Positions 29,632 to 38,261 of a stretch of DNA of 64,000 nt are shown here, piece by piece. The stretch spans positions 22,032 through 86,031 of the forward strand of contig JAMPYF010000017.1 in NCBI GenBank assembly GCA_023700805.1. Direction: 5' to 3'. Below the pieces are notes generated by a model. It searched no databases. It saw only the letters and a program-made list of their open reading frames with translations, and was not told where the DNA came from. The position numbers and the translations under genes were made by a program. Every line of letters begins with the position of its first letter. Position 1 is the first letter of the stretch. This DNA is from Sulfuritalea sp. Lineage in GTDB: Bacteria > Pseudomonadota > Gammaproteobacteria > Burkholderiales > Rhodocyclaceae.

Positions 29632-30885
29632 ATGCGCGTGACCGTGCTCGGCGCCGGCGTCGTCGGCGTGACCAGTGCCTGGTACCTGGCGGCGGAGGGG
29701 CACGAGGTGACCGTCATCGACCGTCAGCCGCAGCCGGCGCAGGAGACCAGTTTCGCCAACGGCGGCCAGATCTCGGTCAGCCATGCCGAACCCTGGGCCA
29801 ATCCCCGCGCACCCTTGAAGGCGTTGCAATGGCTGGGACGCGAAGATGCTCCGCTGTTGTGGCGCCTGCGCGCCGATCCGGCGCAATGGGCCTGGGGCCT
29901 GCGCTTCCTGCGCGAATGCACGGCGGCGCGGGCGCGCGCCAATCTCGGCGCCATCGTCAGGCTCGGGCTGGCCAGCCGCGCCGCGCTGCAGGGCTTGCGG
30001 CGGGAACTGGCCCTCGAATACGACCATCTCGAGCGCGGCATCCTGCATTTCTATACCGACCCCGGTGAATTTGAGCATGCCTTGCCGCAGGCGGCGCTGA
30101 TGCGCGAGTTCGGTTGCGAGAGGGTGCCGCAGACGGCGGCGCAATGCCTGGCGATAGAGCCCGCCTTGGCAGGATCGCGGCTTCCGGTGGTGGGCGGCAC
30201 CTATACCGCCAGCGACGAATCGGGCGATGCGCGGCGCTTCACCGAGGCTTTGGCGCGGCATGCGGCGGCGCGCGGCGTGCGTTTCCGCCAAGGCGAGACG
30301 GTGCAGGCACTGCTGCGCGAAGGCGGCCGGTTGAGCGGTGTGCGCCTGGTTTCGGGCGAAATTCTGGCGGCAGACCTGACCGTGCTGGCATTGGGCAGTT
30401 ATTCGCCCTTGTTGTTGCGGCCGCTGGGCCTGCGCCTGCCGGTCTATCCCGCCAAGGGCTATTCGGCCACGCTGGGCTTGCCGGACGGGGCAATCGCGCC
30501 GACCGTCAGCCTCACCGACGACGGGTACAAGATCGTCATTTCGCGCCTCGGCCGATCGCTGCGCGTGGCCGGCACGGCAGAGTTCAATGGCTACGACACC
30601 TCGCTCAACCCCGCGCGCTGCGCTGCGCTGCTGCACCGCATCGGCGAGATCTTTCCGGCGCTGGCGAGGGTCAGCGAGGTCAGCTACTGGGCCGGGCTGC
30701 GTCCGGCGACACCGGGCAATGTGCCGCTGATCGGCGACATGGCGGGTGCCGGGCTGGCCGGCTTGTGGCTCAATACCGGTCACGGTACGCTGGGCTGGAC
30801 CCTGGCCTGCGGCTCGGCGCGATTGCTGGCGGATCTGGTTGCCGGCCGCGACCCCGGGCTGGATGCGGCGCCGTATCGGTTATGA
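29632..30885 (+). CDS. dadA: D-amino-acid dehydrogenase (DadA-like)
   Basis: 417 aa FAD enzyme oxidising D-alanine and other D-amino acids and passing electrons to the respiratory chain. N-terminal GxGxxG fold ([16 protein letters not shown]), then [21 protein letters not shown], the DadA hallmark, and a C-terminal FAD/substrate segment ([29 protein letters not shown]). The ATG at 29632 begins the Rossmann fold exactly. A perfect TATAAT at 29491-29496 may drive it, with a leader of about 130 bases. It is convergent with the DUF2863 gene. Confidence 0.94.
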   Translation: MRVTVLGAGVVGVTSAWYLAAEGHEVTVIDRQPQPAQETSFANGGQISVSHAEPWANPRAPLKALQWLGREDAPLLWRLRADPAQWAWGLRFLRECTAARARANLGAIVRLGLASRAALQGLRRELALEYDHLERGILHFYTDPGEFEHALPQAALMREFGCERVPQTAAQCLAIEPALAGSRLPVVGGTYTASDESGDARRFTEALARHAAARGVRFRQGETVQALLREGGRLSGVRLVSGEILAADLTVLALGSYSPLLLRPLGLRLPVYPAKGYSATLGLPDGAIAPTVSLTDDGYKIVISRLGRSLRVAGTAEFNGYDTSLNPARCAALLHRIGEIFPALARVSEVSYWAGLRPATPGNVPLIGDMAGAGLAGLWLNTGHGTLGWTLACGSARLLADLVAGRDPGLDAAPYRL

Positions 30886-30906
30886 GCGGGTTCTGAGCGC
30901 CGTACT

Positions 30907-30921
30907 GCCAGCGCCAACTTT
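30907..30921 (+). repeat. Dispersed 15-mer repeat, one mismatch, between convergent stops
   Basis: GCCAGCGCCAACTTT. The only intergenic copy found. It ends immediately next to the stop codon of the DUF2863 gene (30922-30924). Confidence 0.6.
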
Positions 30922-32094
30922 CTAATGTAAATGCCGCGGCGCGGTTTCGGCCTGCTCTTCGGGCAGTTCCGCGTGCACCGGCTCGCCTTCGGGATTCGGA
31001 TAGAGCGGCGCGCCGCAGTCGTCGCAGAATTCGAGCGGAAAGCGCTGGTCGAGCATCAGCACGTTGGTCACGCCGGCCTCCCGCAATGCGGCTTCGATCT
31101 GGGTCGGCGCATCATTGGTCTCGTCTTCGTGTTCGAGCAGCGGCCAGACCACGCCATGCAGCACGTCGCTGTTGCCGCGCTGGGTGAAGCCGATGCGGAA
31201 TTCCTCGAGCTGGCGATCATGGAAAGGCGCCACCACGGCGCGCAGTTCGCCCGCCGGCTGGTTCAGCACGGTCTGCAGGAAGGCCACGGCGGCGCGCAGC
31301 GACCAGGGACGCGAGGCGCGGTCGGCATCGCGCACGGCGGCATGGTAGGCCAGCACCGGCATGAATTCGAGGGCGCAGGCGGGCAGCAGCGGCCGCAGCG
31401 CTTCGCCGCCCTGCACAGCCCATTGCCGGAAGGATTCCGCCGGATCGCCATCATCCTCCTGCCAGCGGAACAGCGCCGCGCCGCGCGGAGCGGCGACGGC
31501 GCCGACCAGGTAGCGGGTGTCGGAGAGGAAGTTCATGGTCTCAGGCAGTTGCGCCGGGTCGAATTTCAGGTTGCGGCCATGGACCGCGGCCTTGGCCAGC
31601 TTGCCCGCAAGCTCTGCGGTGTCCACATAGTTTTGCGGCAACTGGTCGGGGCTGTAGAGAACATCGCAGAGGCTGAGCTTGGCGTCGGCGGCGAGTACAT
31701 GGGCCTGCAGATGAACCCGCAGGGCATCGAGCTGCGCCGCGGGAATGTTCCCCGACGGTATCTGGAAGCGGGACCAGGCCAGCACCGGCGCCGCGATCAT
31801 CACCGTGTCGAGGCCGCCGGCGGCTTCGGCGCGGCGGGTTTCGGCACAGGATTCGATCATGTCGGCCAGTTCGTCGTAGGCGCGCGAGCCGCCGTTATAG
31901 AGATGGTCCAGCACGGCGACCAGGGCTTCTTCCCCGTTGTCGGCCAGCAGGTGGTCTATGTGCGTCGCCAGGCGGGCTTCCCAATAGGCGTCCTCGATCC
32001 GGTTCGAGGATAGGCTGAGCCGGGTGGCCAGGCGCGTCAGCAATTCGGTATCGGGCGTCTGGCGGGCACGGCGTGGAAGGCGGTTGCGTTTCAT
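30922..32094 (-). CDS. DUF2863 family protein
   Basis: 390 aa cytoplasmic protein of a family largely restricted to Betaproteobacteria, with no known function. Arg-rich start (MKRNRLPRRARQTPD), a helical N-terminal third (EARLATHIDHLLADNGEEAL), central mixed part, and a C-terminal CDDCGAPLYPNPEGE segment that looks like half of a metal-binding ribbon. The start at 32094 is the first Met of the conserved part; the frame runs open far upstream only as a shadow of the phosphate genes. It is divergent from the DUF47-pit pair. Confidence 0.82.
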   Translation of the reverse strand: MKRNRLPRRARQTPDTELLTRLATRLSLSSNRIEDAYWEARLATHIDHLLADNGEEALVAVLDHLYNGGSRAYDELADMIESCAETRRAEAAGGLDTVMIAAPVLAWSRFQIPSGNIPAAQLDALRVHLQAHVLAADAKLSLCDVLYSPDQLPQNYVDTAELAGKLAKAAVHGRNLKFDPAQLPETMNFLSDTRYLVGAVAAPRGAALFRWQEDDGDPAESFRQWAVQGGEALRPLLPACALEFMPVLAYHAAVRDADRASRPWSLRAAVAFLQTVLNQPAGELRAVVAPFHDRQLEEFRIGFTQRGNSDVLHGVVWPLLEHEDETNDAPTQIEAALREAGVTNVLMLDQRFPLEFCDDCGAPLYPNPEGEPVHAELPEEQAETAPRHLH

Positions 32095-32232
32095 GGAAAA
32101 CTCAGGCCGAAAAATAAGCCGGCAGAAGCGCCGGATGCGAATTCTACCAGTTGGCCGGGCCGGTAGACCGGGCGCGGCGCGCTGCCGGAAGCTGATAAAA
32201 TCCGCCTGTTTTTTTGCCAGCGGTGGTGCCCG

Positions 32233-32871
32233 ATGTTCTCCAAATTGATGCCCAAGGAAGCCAAGTTCTTCGATTTGTTCAATGCCCACGCCGATTTGGT
32301 GGTCAAGGGCGGAAGGCAACTGGTGGCCCTGGTGGACGATCTGGGGAAGGGCCCCGATGTGCTGGCGCAACATGTCCAGGCCATCGACGAGATCGAGACC
32401 ACGGCCGACAAGATCACTCACGAAACCATTGCGCTGCTGCATACCTCGTTCAATACGCCGCTGGATCGCGACGAAATCCACCAGTTGATCATGCGCATGG
32501 ACGATATCCTGGACCTGATCCAGGATTTCGCCGAGGCCATGTACCTCTACGACATCCGCCAGTTGACGCCGGAGGCCAGGCAGCTTTCGGACATCGTCGC
32601 CTCCAGTTGCGAGCGGGTGAGATCGGCCGTGGTGCTGCTCAACAAGATGGACAACGCGCCGGCCATGCTCAAGCTGTGCCGCGAAATCGACCAGCTCGAG
32701 TCCGACGCCGACCGCGCCATGCGCACCGGCATCACCAAGCTGTTTCGCGAAGAGGCCGACGTGCGCCAGCTGATCAAGATGAAGGGCATCTACGAACTGC
32801 TGGAGTCGGTGACCGACCGGGCCGAGGACGTCGCCAACATCATCGAGGGCATCATCCTCGAGAATTCCTGA
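32233..32871 (+). CDS. DUF47/PhoU-like regulator of phosphate transport
   Basis: 212 aa all-helical PhoU-related protein (DUF47, Pit accessory protein). Starts MFSKLMPKEAKFFDLFNAHA; the metal-binding acidic patterns EIETTADKITHE and QLESDADRAMRTG are visible in each half. These proteins couple to PitA-type transporters and modulate uptake. It precedes pit by nine bases. A TGATAAAATCC box about 40 bases upstream is a possible -10. Confidence 0.94.
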   Translation: MFSKLMPKEAKFFDLFNAHADLVVKGGRQLVALVDDLGKGPDVLAQHVQAIDEIETTADKITHETIALLHTSFNTPLDRDEIHQLIMRMDDILDLIQDFAEAMYLYDIRQLTPEARQLSDIVASSCERVRSAVVLLNKMDNAPAMLKLCREIDQLESDADRAMRTGITKLFREEADVRQLIKMKGIYELLESVTDRAEDVANIIEGIILENS

Positions 32872-32880
32872 ACGGCTGCC

Positions 32881-33888
32881 ATGCAAGCAGTCGAAATGAG
32901 TCTCACGGTGATCGTGGTGTTGGTGCTGCTGGCGCTCGCCTTCGATTTCATGAACGGCTTTCACGATGCGGCGAATTCGATCGCCACGATTGTTTCCACC
33001 GGCGTCCTGAAGCCGCAGCAGGCGGTGGCCTGGGCGGCCTTCTTCAACGTGGTGGCGATTGCGGTGTTCCAGCTCAAGGTGGCCAGCACCATCGGCAAGG
33101 GCACCATCGATCCGGCCATCGTCGACCACTATGTGGTGTTCGGCGCCTTGATCGGCGCCATCGCCTGGAACATCATCACCTGGTACTACGGCATCCCGTC
33201 GAGCTCGTCGCACGCGCTGATCGGCGGCCTGGCCGGCGCGGCGATGGCCAAGTCCGGCACCGGCTCCCTGGTCTGGGCCGGCATCGGCAAGGTGGTGGCC
33301 TTCATCCTGGTCGCACCGCTGCTCGGCTTCATTCTCGGCGGCGCGCTGATGGTGGCGGTGTCCTGGCTGTGCAATCGAAGTACGCCGCGCAAGGTGGACA
33401 AGAGCTTCCGTCGCCTGCAACTGGTCTCGGCTGCTGCCTACAGCCTCGGCCATGGCGGCAACGATGCGCAAAAGACCATAGGCATCATCTGGATGCTGCT
33501 GATCGCCGCCGGCATATCGAATTCAGGCGAGTCGGTGCCGATGTGGGTGGTGTTCTCCTGCTACGCCGCGATGGGCCTGGGTACCATGTTCGGCGGCTGG
33601 CGCATCGTCAAGACCATGGGCCAGCGCATCACCAAGCTGCGCCCGGTGGGCGGCTTCTGCGCCGAAACCGGCGGCGCGATTACCCTGTTCCTGGCCACCG
33701 TGCTGGGCATTCCCGTGTCCACCACCCACACCATTACCGGCGCCATCGTTGGCGTCGGGACGTCCAAGGGACCCAGCAACGTACGCTGGGGGGTCGCCGG
33801 CGGCATCGTCTGGGCCTGGGTCCTGACGATCCCGGCCAGCGCCTTGATTGCGGCCGCGGCCTGGTGGCTGGGGCGTTTCCTGCTGTAA
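32881..33888 (+). CDS. pit: Low-affinity inorganic phosphate transporter (Pit family)
   Basis: 335 aa, ten predicted TM helices. H+/metal-phosphate symporter. Internal duplication signatures: FDFMNGFHDAANSIATIVSTGVL near the N-terminus and LGHGGNDAQKTIGII in the second half; also PSSSSHALIGGLAG and VSTTHTITGAIVGVG. The ATG at 32881 or 32896 could serve. It follows the DUF47 regulator, the usual pair. The next gene starts seven bases after the stop, so the downstream small protein and exporters may be cotranscribed. Confidence 0.96.
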   Translation: MQAVEMSLTVIVVLVLLALAFDFMNGFHDAANSIATIVSTGVLKPQQAVAWAAFFNVVAIAVFQLKVASTIGKGTIDPAIVDHYVVFGALIGAIAWNIITWYYGIPSSSSHALIGGLAGAAMAKSGTGSLVWAGIGKVVAFILVAPLLGFILGGALMVAVSWLCNRSTPRKVDKSFRRLQLVSAAAYSLGHGGNDAQKTIGIIWMLLIAAGISNSGESVPMWVVFSCYAAMGLGTMFGGWRIVKTMGQRITKLRPVGGFCAETGGAITLFLATVLGIPVSTTHTITGAIVGVGTSKGPSNVRWGVAGGIVWAWVLTIPASALIAAAAWWLGRFLL

Positions 33889-33894
33889 TGCGCC

Positions 33895-34233
33895 ATGAGC
33901 CCGTGCCAGTCGTGCGGCGCCTGCTGCGCCACTTACCGGGTTACGCTGCACAGCGATGAAATCGACGACATGCCGGGCGGCCGGGTGCCGGCCGGGCTGA
34001 CCGAGCCGATCGGCGCGCAATTGGCATGCATGCGCGGCAAGGCGGGCGCGCCCTGGCGCTGCATCGCCTTGCGCGGACGCATCGGCGATGCGGTGTCCTG
34101 CGCCATTTACGAGTTTCGTCCGCAGGCCTGCCGCGAGTTCGCGCCGCTGGCTGCCGTAAGTCGTGGCGACGAGGCCTGCGACGACGCGCGGCGGCGCCAT
34201 CGTCTGCCGCCGTTGAGACCGCTGGCAGCATGA
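33895..34233 (+). CDS. YkgJ family cysteine-cluster protein
   Basis: 112 aa. Begins SPCQSCGACCATYRV, the cysteine pattern of the YkgJ/DUF3693-like zinc- or iron-binding proteins; further cysteines in WRCIAL, SCAIYEFRPQACREF and DEACDD complete about eight ligands. The function of the family is unknown. It lies between pit and an EamA exporter, overlapping the latter by ATGA. Confidence 0.88.
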   Translation: MSPCQSCGACCATYRVTLHSDEIDDMPGGRVPAGLTEPIGAQLACMRGKAGAPWRCIALRGRIGDAVSCAIYEFRPQACREFAPLAAVSRGDEACDDARRRHRLPPLRPLAA

Positions 34234-35114
34234 ACACCCGCATTGCGCCCGGTCCGGCGGCATTCGGCCTGATGGTGCTGCTGTGCGCCATCTGGGGCTT
34301 CCAGCAGGTGGCGATGAAATTCGCCAGCGCGGAGATCAGTCCGATCATGCAGGCCGGCTTGCGCTCGGGACTCGGCGCCGTTCTCGTCTACGCCTGGTCG
34401 CGCTGGCGCGGCATCGCCCTCTTTGCGCGCGACGGCTCGCTGCGCCCGGGCCTGCTGGCTGGCCTGCTGTTCGGCTTCGAATTCGTCTTCATTTTCGTCG
34501 GCGTCGATCTGACCACGGTCTCGCGCATGGTGGTGTTCCTGTACACCGCGCCGTGCTTCACGGTACTCGGGCTGCATTTTTTCGTACCCGGCGAGCGCAT
34601 GGGCTGGCGCCAGGGCGGCGGCGTGCTGCTGGCTTTCGCCGGCCTGGTCACCGCCTTCATCGACAAGGCCGCGGGCGGCAGCCTGCTTGGCGATTTCTTC
34701 GGGGTGCTGGCGGCATTGTTCTGGGCCGCGACCACGGTGCTGATCCGCGCCACGGCGCTGGCCAGGGTGACGGCGACCAAGGTATTGCTGTACCAGCTGG
34801 TGGTGTCGGCCGCGATCATGTTTCCGTTGTCCTGGCTGGTCGGCGAGCGTGGCATCGGCGCGCTGTCAGCGCCAACTCTCTGGGCCATGGCCTACCAGGT
34901 CGTGATCGTGGCCTTCGCCAGCTATCTCGCTTGGTTCTGGCTGCTGACGCGCTATCTGGCCGGGCGGCTGCTGGTGTTCTCCTTCCTGACGCCGTTGTTC
35001 GGCGTCGGCTTCGGCATGGTGCTGATGGGCGACCAGCCCAGCCTGCACTTCTTCGCTGCCGCGGCGATGGTGGTCGGCGGCATCGTGCTGGTCAATCTGC
35101 CAAACCGCAAATGA
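34230..35114 (+). CDS. EamA/DMT family exporter
   Basis: 294 aa, ten TM helices in two EamA repeats (residues about 10-140 and 150-290). Drug/metabolite transporter superfamily; substrates of such proteins are typically amino acids or other metabolites and cannot be predicted here. It overlaps its neighbours on both sides by four bases (ykgJ-like upstream, azlC downstream). The loop between TM7 and TM8 contains a copy of the dispersed 15-mer (34865-34879), encoding SAPTL. Confidence 0.9.
   Translation: MNTRIAPGPAAFGLMVLLCAIWGFQQVAMKFASAEISPIMQAGLRSGLGAVLVYAWSRWRGIALFARDGSLRPGLLAGLLFGFEFVFIFVGVDLTTVSRMVVFLYTAPCFTVLGLHFFVPGERMGWRQGGGVLLAFAGLVTAFIDKAAGGSLLGDFFGVLAALFWAATTVLIRATALARVTATKVLLYQLVVSAAIMFPLSWLVGERGIGALSAPTLWAMAYQVVIVAFASYLAWFWLLTRYLAGRLLVFSFLTPLFGVGFGMVLMGDQPSLHFFAAAAMVVGGIVLVNLPNRK
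34865..34879 (+). repeat. Dispersed 15-mer repeat, one mismatch, in eamA
   Basis: GTCAGCGCCAACTCT, one base from the exact copies at 6092 and 18927. Located in a loop of the exporter. Confidence 0.6.
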
Positions 35115-35803
35115 ACGCGAAGCAGGCGTTTTACCTGGGCCTGCGCGCGGTCATGCCGCTGCTGGCCGGCGTGGCGCCGTTCGGCGTGATCTACGGCGTG
35201 GTTGCGCTGCAAAGCGGCATCCCGCCGCCGGCGGCGATGGCCATGTCCTCGATTGTTTTCGCCGGTTCGGCCCAGTTCCTGCTGGCGCAACTGGTCGGCG
35301 TCGGCGCGCCGCCGTTGCTTACCGCGGGTGCGGTGGGCCTGGTCAATTTGCGCCACGCGCTCTATAGCGCCTCGGTGGCACCGATACTTGCGCACCTGCC
35401 GCGGCGCTGGAAGATGCTGTTGGCCTACCTGTTGACCGACGAAGCCTATGCCGCGGCAATTCCGCATCTGCTGGTCGATGCCGGCGAGTCGCGTTCGCGC
35501 CATGCGCACTGGATACTGTTCGGCTCCGGTTTCGGCCTGTGGGCCGGCTGGCAGGTGGCGACGCTGGCCGGGGTGCTGATCGGCGCGCAACTGCCCTCCG
35601 ATCTGGGGCTGGATTTTGCCCTGCCGCTGACCTTCATCGCCATCGTGGTGCCGATGATAGCCAGCCGCGCGCTGCTGGCGGCCGCAGTCACGGCGGGTGC
35701 CGTGGCCGTTGTCCTCGCCGCTCTGCCCTACAAGATCGGCCTGTTCATCGCCGCATTGGCCGGACTGGCGGTCGGCGCGGCGATGACGAGGAAGGCGGCG
35801 TGA
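35111..35803 (+). CDS. azlC: Branched-chain amino acid exporter, large subunit AzlC
   Basis: 230 aa, about six TM helices. AzlC/YgaZ family: FYLGLRAVMPLLAGVAPFGVIYG at the N-terminus, the SIVFAGSAQFLLAQL motif, NLRHALYSASVAP and LLTDEAYA. With AzlD it forms an exporter of branched-chain amino acids or their analogues in the inner membrane. It overlaps the EamA gene by four bases and azlD by four bases. Confidence 0.95.
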   Translation: MNAKQAFYLGLRAVMPLLAGVAPFGVIYGVVALQSGIPPPAAMAMSSIVFAGSAQFLLAQLVGVGAPPLLTAGAVGLVNLRHALYSASVAPILAHLPRRWKMLLAYLLTDEAYAAAIPHLLVDAGESRSRHAHWILFGSGFGLWAGWQVATLAGVLIGAQLPSDLGLDFALPLTFIAIVVPMIASRALLAAAVTAGAVAVVLAALPYKIGLFIAALAGLAVGAAMTRKAA

Positions 35804-36117
35804 ATCTCTGGGTCCTGATGCTGGTCTGCGGCCTGCTGACCTTTGCGATCCGTTACTCCTTCATCGCCGCGGAAGGCCATTACCAGCCGCCGCCCTGGTT
35901 TCGGCGCCTGCTGCCCTTCGTCCCCATCGCGGCGTTGACTGCCCTCGTGGCGCCGGAGTTGCTGCTGATGCAGGGCGAACTGGTGCTCGGCAGCGGCAAC
36001 CTGCGCTTGTGGGCCGGTCTGGCGGCCATCGTGGTCGCCGCCGTCTGGCGCAACACGCTGCTGACCATAGGCAGCGGTTTTCTGGCGCTGTTCCTGCTGC
36101 AGCGTCTTGCCGGCTAG
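35800..36117 (+). CDS. azlD: Branched-chain amino acid exporter, small subunit AzlD
   Basis: 105 aa, four TM helices. AzlD/YgaH family partner of AzlC; FAIRYSFIAAEG and LRLWAGLAAIVVAAVWRN are the expected motifs. It starts with GTG overlapping azlC (GTGA). Its TAG stop shares the palindrome CTAG with the stop of the convergent senA gene. Confidence 0.93.
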   Translation: MNLWVLMLVCGLLTFAIRYSFIAAEGHYQPPPWFRRLLPFVPIAALTALVAPELLLMQGELVLGSGNLRLWAGLAAIVVAAVWRNTLLTIGSGFLALFLLQRLAG

Positions 36118-37298
36118 GCCAGGCGACAGCTGCGAAAGCCGACGAAAATGTCGTCGCGCTGCGGCTCATAGTAGTTGCGATAGTGCGGGTTGCGCATGCG
36201 CGGCCGGGTGGCGAAAGAACCGCCGCGCACGCTGCGATGGGTATGGAAAAACGGCGCGGCGTATTCGGCGTAAGGGTCGGGGCTGAAACCCGGATAGGGC
36301 TCGAAGGCACTGGCCGTCCATTCCCAGACCTGAGTGCCCCAGTCGAAGCCGGCGGCGTGCCGCGCCGCATATTCCCATTCCGCTTCGCTCGGCAAACGCC
36401 GGCCGGCCCAGCGGCACCAGGCCTCGGCTTCATGCACCGTCAGATGTATCACCGGCTGGTCCGGCGCCAGGGCTATCCAGCGCTCGAAGCGGCGCTGCTG
36501 CCAGGTGCCGCCCTGTCGCCGCCAGTAGCGCGGCATGGTTTGCCCGGTGGCAGCCAGCCAGATCTGCCCGTCCGGCGACCACCAGCGCGCATCGCGGTAG
36601 CCTTCCGCCTCGACGAAGGCCAGGTAGTCGGAATTCCGCACCGGCGTCGCCGAGATCGCGAAATCATCCACGCGCTGCGGATGGGCCCATTTTTCGTTGT
36701 CGAAGACGAAGCCCTTGCCTGTCGGCGAACTGCCCATGAGGAATTCGCCGCCGGCCAGTTCGATGTCGGCTGCCGGCGGCAGCGCGGCCAGTCCATCTGC
36801 ATGGGGCCAGCCCAGCGTCTGCCGGGTGTAGCAAAAGGCTTCGTCGTGCATGTCCTCGTGGAACAGCGCGAGGCGATGGAAATACAGCGCCGCATCGGTC
36901 TCGGGCAGCCGGTGCAAGGCATCCAGCGCGGCGGCCAGCGTGTCTTCGAGATAGCGTCGGGTCGCCTGCCAGTCGGGGAGGTCGAGCTGCCAGCGGCTGT
37001 CATGGGGGACCGTGCGCGAGTCGTACCAGCGATCGGCATCCACCAGCAGCGAAGGGGCCGGCGGCTGGTTTGCGCCGCGCTGGCGCAGGCACCAGTATTC
37101 GGCGAACCAGGCGACATGGCCGATTTCCCACAGCGGCGGGTTGAGAATGCTCAGGCAGGGCACTTGCAGCGGATCGGGTGCCACCGCCGCCGGCCAGTCG
37201 GCGCAGGCGTCAAGCAGGCGCACCGTATAATCGCGGGCATTCCGCAACGCCTCGGCCAAGGCCACTTTCCCCGCGGTTCTCATATCCGGAATTGTCAT
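36114..37298 (-). CDS. senA: Selenoneine synthase SenA (EgtB-like iron enzyme)
   Basis: 394 aa. N-terminal DinB-like domain with the three-His non-heme iron site: H61 (WEIGHVAWF), H147 and H151 (FHEDMH). C-terminal formylglycine-generating-enzyme-like domain (GGEFLMGSS ... LPSEAEWEYAARH ... SVRGGSFATRPRM). EgtB relatives join a sulfur donor to hercynine; the SenA subgroup uses a selenosugar and yields selenoneine. Its partners senB and selD are adjacent, which decides SenA over EgtB. The ATG at 37298 has a GGAGGT Shine-Dalgarno six bases upstream, located inside senB. No egtD (hercynine synthesis) is in the window. Confidence 0.9.
   Translation of the reverse strand: MTIPDMRTAGKVALAEALRNARDYTVRLLDACADWPAAVAPDPLQVPCLSILNPPLWEIGHVAWFAEYWCLRQRGANQPPAPSLLVDADRWYDSRTVPHDSRWQLDLPDWQATRRYLEDTLAAALDALHRLPETDAALYFHRLALFHEDMHDEAFCYTRQTLGWPHADGLAALPPAADIELAGGEFLMGSSPTGKGFVFDNEKWAHPQRVDDFAISATPVRNSDYLAFVEAEGYRDARWWSPDGQIWLAATGQTMPRYWRRQGGTWQQRRFERWIALAPDQPVIHLTVHEAEAWCRWAGRRLPSEAEWEYAARHAAGFDWGTQVWEWTASAFEPYPGFSPDPYAEYAAPFFHTHRSVRGGSFATRPRMRNPHYRNYYEPQRDDIFVGFRSCRLA
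37226..37231 (+). promoter_or_regulatory. Candidate -10 box for senB inside senA
   Basis: A perfect TATAAT on the plus strand, antisense to codons 23-25 of senA and 65 bases before the senB ATG. No good -35 is seen, so confidence is low, but any senB promoter must lie in the senA coding region because the two starts overlap. Confidence 0.35.
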
Positions 37299-38253
37299 GA
37301 GCGTACCTCCATCCGTCGCCATTATCAGCCCCGCGCTGGCCAGTGCCAATAACGGCAACTGGCATACCGCGCGACGCTGGGCGCACTGCCTGGCACCGCG
37401 GGCGAAGGTACGCATCGAGCAGGAGTGGCGGGGCGCCAGCGCCGACTTTCTGATTGCCCTCCATGCCCGTCGCTCGGCGGCCTCGATCGCCGCCTTCGCC
37501 GAGCGTCATCCCGAGCGTCCGCTGATCGTGGTGCTGACCGGCACCGATCTCTACCGCGACATCGCGGTCGACCAAAGCGCGCAGCGCTCGCTGGCGCTGG
37601 CCAGCCACCTGGTGGTGCTGCAGGCGGAGGGGGTGCGGGCCCTGCCGCCCGAATACGCGGCGAAGACGCTGACCATCTACCAGTCGGCGCGCCCGCTGCT
37701 GCCGGGGCGGCGCAGCCGGCGTCATTTCGACCTGGCGCTGGTGGGCCACCTGCGGCCCGAGAAGGACCCATTGACGGCAGTGCGCGCCTTGCGCCGCCTG
37801 CCCGTCGAACTGCCGCTGCGGCTGTTTCATATCGGCAGCGACCTCGATCCGGCGCTCGCCGCCGAGGTACACGCCTTGGGCGTTGCCGATCCGCGCTATC
37901 GTGCGCTGGGCGCCCTGTCGCAGGCGGCGACGCGGCAGCGCATCAAGCGTTGCCAGCTGTTGTTGTTGCCCTCGCTGATGGAAGGCGGCGCCAATGTATT
38001 GATCGAGGCCGTGACCAGCGGCGTTCCGGTACTCGGCAGCGACATTGCCGGCAACCGCGGCATGCTCGGCGCGGATTATCCCGGCTGGTTTCCGGTCGGC
38101 GACGCGGCGCGTCTGGCCGAGCTGATCTCGACCGCGATGCACGATCCCGACTACTACGCGAGCCTGTCCCGGCGCTGCGCCGAGCGGGTATCCTTGTTCT
38201 CCCCGCAACGCGAATGCGCTTCAGTCTGCAGTCTTCTCGATTTGACAAGGTGA
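37297..38253 (+). CDS. senB: Selenosugar synthase SenB (GT4-like glycosyltransferase)
   Basis: 318 aa. Family GT4 fold: N-terminal IISPALASANNGNWHTARRW, typical of this group, then TGTDLYRDI, and the C-terminal donor-site stretch PSLMEGGANVLIEAVTSGVPV. SenB makes a C-Se bond by transferring the sugar of a UDP-N-acetylhexosamine to selenophosphate, giving the selenosugar used by SenA. It is divergent from senA with a two-base overlap of the start codons and is followed eight bases later by selD, which supplies selenophosphate. The usable upstream Shine-Dalgarno is weak (CGGA). Confidence 0.9.
   Translation: MSVPPSVAIISPALASANNGNWHTARRWAHCLAPRAKVRIEQEWRGASADFLIALHARRSAASIAAFAERHPERPLIVVLTGTDLYRDIAVDQSAQRSLALASHLVVLQAEGVRALPPEYAAKTLTIYQSARPLLPGRRSRRHFDLALVGHLRPEKDPLTAVRALRRLPVELPLRLFHIGSDLDPALAAEVHALGVADPRYRALGALSQAATRQRIKRCQLLLLPSLMEGGANVLIEAVTSGVPVLGSDIAGNRGMLGADYPGWFPVGDAARLAELISTAMHDPDYYASLSRRCAERVSLFSPQRECASVCSLLDLTR
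37321..37349 (-). promoter_or_regulatory. Candidate sigma-70 promoter for senA inside senB
   Basis: On the minus strand: -35 TTGGCA (37344-37349), 17-base spacer, -10 GATAAT (37321-37326), each one base from consensus. Transcription would begin near 37314, a few bases before the GGAGGT Shine-Dalgarno (37305-37310) and the ATG at 37298. All of it lies within the first 18 codons of senB. Confidence 0.6.
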
Positions 38254-38261
38254 TCCAGCCA

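Noticed and set aside
32095..33471. N-terminal extension of the DUF2863 gene by about 460 codons
   Set aside because: It is antisense to the DUF47 and pit genes; DUF2863 proteins start at MKRNR-like sequences.
36114..37298. Calling this gene egtB (ergothioneine synthesis)
   Set aside because: No egtA/C/D/E neighbours; senB and selD are adjacent, which fits SenA.
37299..37415. Longer senA start up to 37415
   Set aside because: The extra residues overlap senB and do not resemble the family; the ATG at 37298 has a good Shine-Dalgarno.
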